Of a stretch of DNA of 12,237 nt, positions 5,687-12,237 are shown in pieces. The notes under the pieces were generated by a model, which saw only the letters and a list, made by a program, of their open reading frames with translations, was not told the DNA's origin and did no database searches. The position numbers and the translations under genes were made by a program. Numbering within the stretch: position 1 is the stretch's first letter; every line of letters starts with the position of its first letter. Origin of the DNA: Firmicutes bacterium CAG:110 (lineage in GTDB: Bacteria > Bacillota > Clostridia > Oscillospirales > Oscillospiraceae); assembly GCA_000434635.1 (NCBI GenBank), contig HF988123.1:36465-48701 (forward strand), written 5' to 3'.

Positions 5687-6377
5687 GGCCGCCGATGGCG
5701 ACCAGATTGATACAGGCGTGGATGATAATCGGCGCGAAAATGGTGTCGCTTTTTGTATACGCCCAGGCGAGGGAAAGTCCCGCCGGGAGGTATTGCAGCA
5801 CCGCCATGACCAGCTCCAGCGCGGAGTATTTTCCGATGAAGCCCAGAACATGGATGGCGGCAAAGGCGAGAATAGAGACAACGTAGGCTACCCACCGGGA
5901 TTTTCCGTAGAGATTGCGGAAGATTAGCCCCCGGAAGACGCACTCCTCGGCAGGCGGAACCAGAATCACGGTACTGACGACCATAAGATAGCGTCCGCTC
6001 CGGCTCATGGCGGAGATGACGGCGTCATTGTAGTTGGTAAAACCGGGAACCAGCAGCCTTATCAGCCGCAGGGTCAGGAAATTGCAGGCGTAGTAGGCAG
6101 CAAGCCCCAGAATAACAGCCTGACAGAAGTACGCTAGGTGCTGGGTCGCCTGACGGGCGCTGCGTCCTAAGAATTCGTGATAGATCAGAATTGTTGCCAG
6201 AAAATTGATAAGGTAGTAGGTAAAGTTCAGCTCCGTCTGGGTCAGCGGCTGGGAAAGCTGGGCATTGACCCACCGGAGAATGGAGGGCAGCAGCACCAGC
6301 TGGAAAATAAAGTAGACGCCGCCGGCGACGGATTCCTGCGCGGTGGGACAGGCGGAGAGACTGCGATTTCGTTTCAT
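5679..6377 (-). CDS. CPBP family intramembrane metalloprotease (CAAX-like)
   Basis: A 232-residue polytopic membrane protein of the CPBP (CAAX protease and bacteriocin-processing, Abi) family. The three active-site motifs are present: EExxxR in PPAEECVFRGLIFR, FxxxH in FAAIHVLGF and HxxxN in IIHACINLV. Hydrophobic helices are apparent at about 20-38, 50-66, 82-100, 130-142, 163-185, 190-205 and 212-228. Family members are glutamate-type intramembrane proteases or protease-like scaffolds, with roles including CAAX-type processing, bacteriocin immunity and signalling; the substrate here is unknown. The ATG at 6377 lies three bases after the mutS stop with only a weak TTGGAT upstream, so translation probably depends on coupling to mutS. 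Its stop lies inside the mutL ribosome binding site. A position between mutS and mutL is not part of the usual mismatch-repair operon. Nothing in the sequence ties it to DNA repair. Confidence 0.9.
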   Translation of the reverse strand: MKRNRSLSACPTAQESVAGGVYFIFQLVLLPSILRWVNAQLSQPLTQTELNFTYYLINFLATILIYHEFLGRSARQATQHLAYFCQAVILGLAAYYACNFLTLRLIRLLVPGFTNYNDAVISAMSRSGRYLMVVSTVILVPPAEECVFRGLIFRNLYGKSRWVAYVVSILAFAAIHVLGFIGKYSALELVMAVLQYLPAGLSLAWAYTKSDTIFAPIIIHACINLVAIGGLR

Positions 6378-6380
6378 AGC

Positions 6381-8984
6381 TTAATCCAACATTTTCTTCA
6401 GTTTGTACAGCTCGTTCATGGCTTCAATGGGGGTCAGGGTCTCCACGGAAATGGCGCTGAGAGCGGCAACCACCTGCTGGGAGGTCAGATCCATCATGCT
6501 GACCTGATCTTCCGGCTCTTTCTGTGCCGCAGGAGCAGTCACGACGCCCTCACTTTCCAGCTCGGCGAGGATTTCTCTCGCGCGGGTGATGACCGGGGCG
6601 GGGATGCCCGCCAGTTTGGCGACCTCGATGCCGTAGCTGTCGTCCGTTGCGCCGGGGACGATTTTCCGCAGGAAAATCATCTGTTCTCCCCGCTTTTTTA
6701 CCGCAATGTTGTAATTTTTCACATTGGGCAGCTTGTCTTCCAGTGTGGAAAGCTCGTGATAGTGGGTGGCAAACAGGGTTTTTGCACCCAGACGCTTGGG
6801 ATTGGCGGCGTATTCCAGAACGGCGCGGGCGATGGCCATGCCGTCGTAGGTAGAGGTGCCCCGGCCGATTTCGTCCAGAATCAGCAGACTGCGGGAGGTG
6901 GCGTATTTCAGAATGGTGGCGACCTCCGCCATCTCCACCATGAAGGTGGACTGTCCGGAAGCCAAATCGTCGCTGGCGCCGATGCGGGTAAACACCCGAT
7001 CGACCAGCCCGATTTTCGCGCTGCGGGCGGGGACGAAGGAACCCATCTGCGCCATGAGCACGATCAGCGCCACCTGACGCATATAGGTGGATTTGCCCGC
7101 CATGTTGGGGCCGGTGATGATGGACACCTGATTGTCCTCAGCACCCAAGTGGGTGTCGTTGGGGACGAACAGGGAGTCCTTCAGCATGGCCTCCACCACG
7201 GGGTGGCGGCCGTTTTCAATGGTAATTTCCCGCCCCAGCGTGATTTCCGGGCGGCAGTAGCCCCGCTGCACCGCCACGGCGGCGAGACTGCACAGCGTGT
7301 CCGCGGCGGCCACGGCGGCGGCGGTCTGCTGCACCCGGGCGGCCTGCTTGGCAAGGTATTCCCGAAGCTGGGTGAAGATCTGGTATTCCAGGGCGGTGAG
7401 CCGGTCTTTGGCGGTGAGCACCTGATTTTCCAGCTCTTTCAGCTCCTGGGTGATGTAGCGCTCGCAGTTGGCGAGGGTCTGCTTGCGGATGTAATTCGCG
7501 GGCACCTGATCGATAAAGGACTTGGATACCTCGATATAATAACCGAATACACGGTTGAAGCCCACTTTCAGGGTGCGGATGCCGGTTTTTTCCCGTTCCG
7601 ACGCCTCAATGGCGGCAATGGTGCCGCTGCCGCCCTCCATGATGTCCCGCAGGCGGTCGGCTTCCTCGCTGGCGCCCTTGCGGATGATGCCGCCCTCCCG
7701 GATGGTCAGGGGAGGATCGTCCACCAGCGTGTTTTCAATGCGGTCGGCGCAGTCCGTCAGAGGGTCGATGGCCGCTTCCAGCTTCTTGAGCAGGGGAGAA
7801 TCGCATTTTTGCAGCTGCGCCTTTACGTCGGGCAGCGCCCGGAAGCCACGGGCAAGTCCCAGCAAATCCCGGCAGTTGACGGTGCCGGTGACGATGCGGG
7901 TCTGCACCCGCTCCAGATCGGTAACGTCCCGCAGAGCCTGCTCCAGCTCGCCCCGGACGATGACGTTGTCCGTCAGCTCCTCCACCGCGCCGTGACGGCG
8001 GGTGATCTCCACCGGGTCAAGCAGGGGCTTTTCCAGCCATGAGCGGAGCATCCGCCCGCCCATGGCGGTGTGGGTCTTGTCCAGTACCCACAGAAGCGTT
8101 CCCCGCTTTTCCTTGGAACGCATGGTCTCCGTCAGCTCCAGATTCCGCCGGGCGTCCAAATCCAGCTCCATGAACCGGCCGGTTGTGTAATATTGCAGCT
8201 CCCGGATGTGGGCAAGGTCGTTTCTTTGCAGGGTCAGCAGGGTTTGCAGCAGCGCGCCGCTGGCAATGACGGCGGCGGGCATTCCCGCAATGCCCATTTG
8301 GGAAAGGGTGGCATGGAAGTGATTTTCCAGCAACTTTTCCGCACTTTCCAGAGCGAACAGCTCCTGCTTTCCCTCGCTGACACAGCAATTCAGGCGGCGG
8401 AAAACGGCGTCGTCAATGATCTCGCAGTCCACATTGGAACCGTAGCGGAGGATTTCGCTGGGTGCGAAGCGGCCAAGCTCAGAGGCTACGTTCTGGGCGT
8501 CGGAGCAGACCGTGGTGAAGAACGCACCGGTGGAAACGTCGCAGAAGGCAAGGCCGAATTTTCCGCTTTCGCCGTAAATACAGCCGATGTAGTTGTTTTT
8601 GTTCTCGTCCAGCATACAGCTTTCGGTGACGGTGCCGGGGGTGATGATGCGGGTGATGTCCCGCTGCACCAGACCCTTGGCGGTGGCCGGGTCTTCCATC
8701 TGCTCGCAGATGGCGACCTTGTAGCCCTTCTGCACCAGCCGGGCGATGTAGGAGTCCACGCTGTGGTAGGGGACGCCGCACATGGGCGTCTGTTCCTCCT
8801 TGGGCTTGCCCCGGTCACGGGTGGTCAGGGTGAGATCCAGCTCCCGGGCCGTCAGCTTGGCGTCCTCGTCAAACATCTCGTAAAAGTCGCCCAGCCGGAA
8901 CATCAGGATGCAGTCCTTGTGCTGGTCCTTGATCTGCTGATATTGCCGCCGCATGGGGGTCAGTTCATTCGTTGCCTGTGCCAT
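6381..8984 (-). CDS. mutS: DNA mismatch repair protein MutS
   Basis: An 867-residue MutS1. The mismatch-recognition domain begins LGDFYEMF, where Phe34-x-Glu36 is the mispair-stacking motif. The connector, lever and clamp domains follow (TLANCERYITQELKELE is typical of the clamp/lever region). The ATPase has Walker A GPNMAGKS (625-632, Lys631) and Walker B LLILDEIGRG (Asp704, Glu705), then STYDGMAIA, TLFATHYHEL and a C-terminal helix-turn-helix ending NELYKLKKMLD. QVSMMDL near the C-terminus resembles the beta-clamp-binding motif of other MutS proteins; that reading is inference. MutS dimers detect mismatches and recruit MutL, encoded two genes downstream. The ATG at 8984 has AGGACGGA upstream and lies 28 bases after the miaB stop. 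Length and motifs are complete. Confidence 0.98.
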   Translation of the reverse strand: MAQATNELTPMRRQYQQIKDQHKDCILMFRLGDFYEMFDEDAKLTARELDLTLTTRDRGKPKEEQTPMCGVPYHSVDSYIARLVQKGYKVAICEQMEDPATAKGLVQRDITRIITPGTVTESCMLDENKNNYIGCIYGESGKFGLAFCDVSTGAFFTTVCSDAQNVASELGRFAPSEILRYGSNVDCEIIDDAVFRRLNCCVSEGKQELFALESAEKLLENHFHATLSQMGIAGMPAAVIASGALLQTLLTLQRNDLAHIRELQYYTTGRFMELDLDARRNLELTETMRSKEKRGTLLWVLDKTHTAMGGRMLRSWLEKPLLDPVEITRRHGAVEELTDNVIVRGELEQALRDVTDLERVQTRIVTGTVNCRDLLGLARGFRALPDVKAQLQKCDSPLLKKLEAAIDPLTDCADRIENTLVDDPPLTIREGGIIRKGASEEADRLRDIMEGGSGTIAAIEASEREKTGIRTLKVGFNRVFGYYIEVSKSFIDQVPANYIRKQTLANCERYITQELKELENQVLTAKDRLTALEYQIFTQLREYLAKQAARVQQTAAAVAAADTLCSLAAVAVQRGYCRPEITLGREITIENGRHPVVEAMLKDSLFVPNDTHLGAEDNQVSIITGPNMAGKSTYMRQVALIVLMAQMGSFVPARSAKIGLVDRVFTRIGASDDLASGQSTFMVEMAEVATILKYATSRSLLILDEIGRGTSTYDGMAIARAVLEYAANPKRLGAKTLFATHYHELSTLEDKLPNVKNYNIAVKKRGEQMIFLRKIVPGATDDSYGIEVAKLAGIPAPVITRAREILAELESEGVVTAPAAQKEPEDQVSMMDLTSQQVVAALSAISVETLTPIEAMNELYKLKKMLD

Positions 8985-9012
8985 ATGTTGATTCCGTCCT
9001 GTTCTATGTTTT

Positions 9013-10425
9013 TCAGCAGATATCCGCCGCTTTTCCGCTCAGGCTCCATGTGGTGGCGGCGGTGATGGTGATGTCCTGATAGGTGCCGATCATGTCGTCA
9101 CAGCCGGGGAAGCGCACCAGGCGTCCGCCCTCGGTGCGGGCGGTGAGAAGGTCTTTGTCTTTGCCGTCCACAAGACAGCGGAGAGTTTTGCCAATGTAGG
9201 AATTGTGGATTTCCTCGGAAATGGCGTTCTGCACCGCGCAGAGCCGGTCGAAGCGGCGGTTTTTCTCTTCCTTCGGGGTGGGATCGTCCATTTTCGCGGC
9301 GGGGGTGCCGGGGCGGGGGGAGAAGATGAAGGTGAACAGACTGTCGTAATGCACGGACTGAATCAGGCTGATGGTCTCTTCAAATTCCTCCTCGGTCTCT
9401 CCGGGGAAGCCAACAATAACGTCGCTGGTCAGCACCAGCTCGGGCATGACCTTTTTGGCGTAGTTCACCTTTTGCAGATAGGTCTCCCGGTCATAGTGGC
9501 GGTTCATGGCCTTCAGCACACGGGAGGAGCCGGACTGGAAGGGGAGATGCAGCTGCTTCGCGATTTTGGGATAGCGCGCCATGGTGTCGAAGAGCTTCTC
9601 GCTGGCATCACGAGGATGGCTTGTCATGAAGCGGATGAGAAAATCCCCCGGAATCTGGGCAATGGCGGCCAGCAGGTCGGCAAAATCCATGCCGCAGCTC
9701 AAATCCTTGCCATAGGAGTTGACGTTCTGACCAAGAAGGGTGATTTCCTTCGTGCCGCCCTCAATCAGCGCCCGGCACTCGGCGAGGATGTCCTCCGGCT
9801 GGCGGCTGCGCTCCCGCCCACGGACGTAGGGGACGATGCAGTAGGTGCAGAAATTGTTGCAGCCGTACATGATGGATACCCATGCTTTCAGCTTGGAATC
9901 CCGGACTTGCGGAATGCCCTCGGCGATGGAGCCGGGTTCGTCTTCAATAAAAAACTGCCGCTTTTTCCCGCTGAGGACGTTCCACAGGATTTGCGGGAAC
10001 TGCCACAGATGGTGGGTGGAAAACACGCCGTCCACGTGGGGGTAGCTGTGCTTGACGCGGTCGGAGACCTTGGCCTCTCCCGCCATGCAGCCGCACAGGA
10101 AGATTTTCTGCTCCGGGTGGCGGCGCTTGGTGTGAGTCAGCGCGCCCAGATTGCCGAAAACTCGTTGCTCGGCGTGCTCCCGGATGGCGCAGGTGTTCAT
10201 GATGACCACATCCGCGCCCTCGGCGCTGCCGACGATGGCATAGCCGCACTGGGCGAGGAAGCCCCGCAGCTTTTCGGAATCGGCCTCGTTCTGCTGGCAG
10301 CCATAGGTCTCCACGTAGGCGGTGGGGGTGCGTCCCTTTGTCTGCCAGTAGGCGGCGATCTTATCACAGCAGGCGAACTGGGCGTCCAGTTCGGCCTGAG
10401 AAATGACGGTGGTTTTGGTGTTCAT
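9013..10425 (-). CDS. miaB: tRNA-2-methylthio-N6-dimethylallyladenosine synthase MiaB
   Basis: A 470-residue MiaB, a radical-SAM methylthiotransferase that converts i6A37 to ms2i6A37 in tRNA. The N-terminal UPF0004 domain carries the auxiliary cluster cysteines Cys43 (ETYGCQQN), Cys79 (MNTCAIRE) and Cys113 (CGCMA). The radical-SAM domain carries CNNFCTYC (Cys189, Cys193, Cys196), then IVPYVRGRERSR, TLLGQNVNSYG, LPFQSGSSRVLKAMNR and TSDVIVGFPGETEEEFE. A TRAM-like RNA-binding domain occupies roughly the last 65 residues. These marks favour MiaB over the paralogues MtaB and RimO, and the presence of miaA in the same operon agrees. The ATG at 10425 is preceded by a strong TGGAGGAT (10440 to 10433). 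It is the first gene of the operon, about 30 bases after the predicted transcription start. Confidence 0.97.
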   Translation of the reverse strand: MNTKTTVISQAELDAQFACCDKIAAYWQTKGRTPTAYVETYGCQQNEADSEKLRGFLAQCGYAIVGSAEGADVVIMNTCAIREHAEQRVFGNLGALTHTKRRHPEQKIFLCGCMAGEAKVSDRVKHSYPHVDGVFSTHHLWQFPQILWNVLSGKKRQFFIEDEPGSIAEGIPQVRDSKLKAWVSIMYGCNNFCTYCIVPYVRGRERSRQPEDILAECRALIEGGTKEITLLGQNVNSYGKDLSCGMDFADLLAAIAQIPGDFLIRFMTSHPRDASEKLFDTMARYPKIAKQLHLPFQSGSSRVLKAMNRHYDRETYLQKVNYAKKVMPELVLTSDVIVGFPGETEEEFEETISLIQSVHYDSLFTFIFSPRPGTPAAKMDDPTPKEEKNRRFDRLCAVQNAISEEIHNSYIGKTLRCLVDGKDKDLLTARTEGGRLVRFPGCDDMIGTYQDITITAATTWSLSGKAADIC

Positions 10426-10462
10426 GTGGGAAATCCTCCAATGGATACTATCTTAATAGTAA

Positions 10463-10491
10463 ATAATATCATTTTTTCCGCCCTTTTGCAA
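10463..10491 (-). promoter_or_regulatory. promoter of the miaB-mutS-mutL-miaA-hfq operon
   Basis: On the minus strand TTGCAA (10491 to 10486, 4 of 6 consensus) and TATTAT (10468 to 10463, 5 of 6) are separated by exactly 17 bases. A TG at the extended -10 position (TGA before TATTAT) strengthens it. Initiation near 10456 leaves a leader of about 30 bases carrying the miaB Shine-Dalgarno. It is a housekeeping sigma-A type promoter by sequence only. Confidence 0.75.
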
Positions 10492-10561
10492 GTGCCAGTC
10501 GCGGAGAAATGAGATTTGCCGCATCCGGCCGGCAGGGATTTGTAAATATTTTGTGTTCTGC

Positions 10562-10590
10562 TTGCATTCCGGGCATGTGCGTGGTAAACT
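10562..10590 (+). promoter_or_regulatory. promoter of the zinc-ribbon/parvulin gene
   Basis: TTGCAT (10562-10567, 3 of 6 consensus) and TAAACT (10585-10590, 4 of 6) are spaced 17 bases apart, with an extended -10 TGG directly before TAAACT. Initiation near 10597 would give a leader of about 50 bases. It is divergent from the miaB promoter, with about 70 bases between the two -35 elements. Confidence 0.6.
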
Positions 10591-10647
10591 AAGCGGGTAT
10601 GATTGCCCGTGTATACGGAAACTCTGAATGGAGAAAGAGGATATTTC

Positions 10648-12201
10648 ATGGAAAAATGTAAGTTTTGTCAGGAAGAATTGGCAGAAGGAAGCACTGTCTG
10701 CCCCCACTGCGGGAAGGACAATGCCCCGGAAACCGAAACGGTAACGCCCGCGGAGGAAGTCACCGAAGAAACCACCGTCGTGGAAGAAACTGCCGACGAA
10801 AAGACCGAGACGGAAGCGCCCGTCGAGGAAGAAACCGCCGAAACGACGGAGCAGCCCGCCGCAGAAGAAGCGACGGAGGAAACGCCCGCCGAGATTCCGG
10901 AAGCACCTAAAACCGCCACATGGAAAATCGTTGCTGCTGTTGCTGCCGTGGTCGTCCTGATCGCCGCACTGGCGGCGCTGGTCATCGGCGGTGTGAAGGG
11001 CGGAAAGAACCCCGCCGAAACTACCGAACCGACTGTCGCTGCCGAAACCGCCGCAACGGAGACGCAGGCGCCTGCCACAGTCCCTGCCGACGGCAATCCC
11101 GACGACGTGACCTGCAAGGGAACCTATACCGTCACCGACGAGGAAGCCGCCGCTGCGAAGGACACTGTTGTAGCTACCATGGGCGACGAGCAGCTGACCA
11201 ATGGCAAGCTGCAGGTGTACTATTGGAACGTTGTCCAAAGCATCCTCAGCTCCAACTATGGCTACAGCCTGATGTATCAGGGCCTGCTGGACTATTCCCA
11301 GCCGCTGGACACCCAGCTGTGCAGCGAGGACAGCAGCCTGACATGGCAGCAGTTCTTCCTGGGCGAAGCGCTGAACTACTGGCAGATGTATCAGTCCCTT
11401 GCACTGGAAGCAAAGAACGCTGGTATGGAAATGCCTGCGGAAGATCGGGAGTATCTGGACGGTCTGGAGGCTTCTCTGGAGGAGACTGCCGCAAACTACG
11501 GCCTTTCCGGCATTGAGGAACTGCTTCTGAAAAATGTCGGCCCCGGCGCGGGGATGGAGGAATTCGCCGGTTTTCAGGAGCTTTATTATCAGGGAAAGCC
11601 CTACTACACCGCCGAGACGGAGAAGCTGGTACCCACTCAGGAGGACCTGGAAGCCTACTACACCGAGAATGAAAGCTACTTCACCGGTAACGGCGTCACC
11701 AAGGACGGAACCTACGTGAGCGTCCGCCACATTCTGGTCATGCCCGAGGGCGGCACCACCGGAGACGACGGTACCACCACCTATTCCGACGAGGAATGGG
11801 CGGCCTGCGAAAAGAAGGCGCAGGAGATTCTGGACGAGTGGCTGGCAGGCGACGCCACCGAGGATTCCTTCGCGGCTCTGGCGGAGGAAAAGTCCGAGGA
11901 TCCCGGCTCCAGCACCAATGGCGGCCTGTATGAGAATGTCGCGAAGGGGCAGATGGTGGAACCCTTTGAAGACTGGTGCTTTGACGAAACCCGCGCCGCC
12001 GGTGACTACGGTCTGGTGAAGACCAAATATGGCTACCACGTGATGTATTTCGTGAGCAGCACCCCAATCTGGGAGACCTACGCAAAATCCGGCTGGGTCA
12101 ACGAAAAGACGAATGCGTTCATCAAGAAACTGGCGGAGGATCACCCCATGGAGGTCGATTACAGCGCCATCAAGCTGGGCTACCTGAATCTGGGAGCCTG
12201 A
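10648..12201 (+). CDS. zinc-ribbon, single-pass membrane foldase with parvulin-type peptidyl-prolyl isomerase domain
   Basis: A 517-residue protein when started at ATG 10648, which has AGAGG seven bases ahead and begins directly with the zinc ribbon; an in-frame ATG 45 bases earlier lacks a good ribosome site. The N-terminus is a zinc ribbon (Cys4, Cys7, Cys18, Cys21; the second knuckle reads CPHC). A Glu/Thr-rich linker (22 Glu and 14 Thr in 28-85) leads to one transmembrane helix (about 92-116). Lysines follow it, then a second Ala/Thr/Glu linker. Residues about 155-355 resemble the helical chaperone domain of SurA/PrsA proteins. The parvulin domain runs from RHILV (360) to YGYHVMYF (461-468), with FAALAEEKSEDPGSSTNGG and GDYGLVKTKYG. 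It probably assists folding of exported proteins, as PrsA does, but it is anchored by a helix, not a lipid: there is no lipobox. With a zinc ribbon expected in the cytoplasm, topology N-in/C-out is inferred. Substrates are unknown. Confidence 0.88.
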   Translation: MEKCKFCQEELAEGSTVCPHCGKDNAPETETVTPAEEVTEETTVVEETADEKTETEAPVEEETAETTEQPAAEEATEETPAEIPEAPKTATWKIVAAVAAVVVLIAALAALVIGGVKGGKNPAETTEPTVAAETAATETQAPATVPADGNPDDVTCKGTYTVTDEEAAAAKDTVVATMGDEQLTNGKLQVYYWNVVQSILSSNYGYSLMYQGLLDYSQPLDTQLCSEDSSLTWQQFFLGEALNYWQMYQSLALEAKNAGMEMPAEDREYLDGLEASLEETAANYGLSGIEELLLKNVGPGAGMEEFAGFQELYYQGKPYYTAETEKLVPTQEDLEAYYTENESYFTGNGVTKDGTYVSVRHILVMPEGGTTGDDGTTTYSDEEWAACEKKAQEILDEWLAGDATEDSFAALAEEKSEDPGSSTNGGLYENVAKGQMVEPFEDWCFDETRAAGDYGLVKTKYGYHVMYFVSSTPIWETYAKSGWVNEKTNAFIKKLAEDHPMEVDYSAIKLGYLNLGA

Positions 12202-12237
12202 TAAAAATTGCCTAAATGAAGCGGCGTGACCTTTGTC

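Noticed and set aside
6177..8042. Plus-strand open frame of 621 codons opposite mutS
   Set aside because: It is antisense to MutS with its complete motifs, and its composition (His/Gly/Gln-rich) is typical of a complement-strand artefact in G+C-rich DNA.
9205..10512. Plus-strand open frame of 435 codons opposite miaB
   Set aside because: Antisense shadow of MiaB; no recognisable domain, and it runs across the miaB promoter.
10603..10647. Upstream in-frame ATG giving 15 extra residues to the zinc-ribbon protein
   Set aside because: No Shine-Dalgarno at a proper distance, and it begins only about 6 bases after the predicted transcription start; ATG at 10648 has AGAGG and starts directly at the ribbon.
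10453..12144. Minus-strand open frame of 563 codons opposite the parvulin gene
   Set aside because: Gly/Phe/Leu-rich shadow; the plus-strand protein has clear zinc-ribbon, membrane and parvulin features and its own promoter and ribosome site.
12224..12237. The last bases (GCGTGACCTTTGTC) resemble words of the T-box terminator region at the left edge (CCTTTGTC at 3-10)
   Set aside because: Only 8 identical bases in a row at the two window ends, with no T-box core or hairpin visible at the right; most likely chance.

Overview
The window looks like a chromosomal housekeeping region from a Gram-positive Clostridia-type bacterium, probably a relative of the Oscillospiraceae/Ruminococcaceae. This placement is inferred from several features: SepF and DivIVA division proteins, a T-box riboswitch with an isoleucine specifier right after divIVA, an endonuclease-type MutL with no MutH nearby, a miaB-mutS-mutL-miaA-hfq gene order, strong AGGAGG-type ribosome binding sites and a G+C-rich coding bias. 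No database search was possible.

Layout from left to right. Positions 1-262 (minus strand) hold a T-box leader with its intrinsic terminator hairpin at the very edge; the gene it controls, by inference ileS, lies off the left end. Positions 281-2349 (minus) are a cell-division cluster transcribed yggS > sepF > divIVA. A bidirectional terminator at 2395-2435 separates it from the upstream operon. Positions 2439-10425 (minus) form one long, tightly spaced operon transcribed miaB > mutS > CPBP-family membrane protease > mutL > miaA > hfq. A well-formed extended -10 promoter lies just upstream of miaB. Divergent from it, with its own extended -10 promoter, a plus-strand gene at 10648-12201 encodes an unusual protein: an N-terminal zinc ribbon, a Glu/Thr-rich linker, one membrane helix, and an extracytoplasmic foldase with a C-terminal parvulin domain. 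The last 36 bases (12202-12237) show no interpretable feature.

Functionally the long operon joins both enzymes of the ms2i6A37 tRNA modification (MiaA, MiaB), the mismatch-repair pair MutS/MutL, the RNA chaperone Hfq and a putative CAAX-like intramembrane protease. The division cluster supplies the FtsZ membrane tether SepF, the polar/septal organiser DivIVA and the PLP-homeostasis protein YggS.

No wholly new system (defence island, mobile element, CRISPR or biosynthetic cluster) is visible. The points most worth a second look are a nested inverted-repeat structure over the hfq start site, a sharply AT-rich patch inside yggS, the protease gene between mutS and mutL, and the zinc-ribbon/parvulin fusion.
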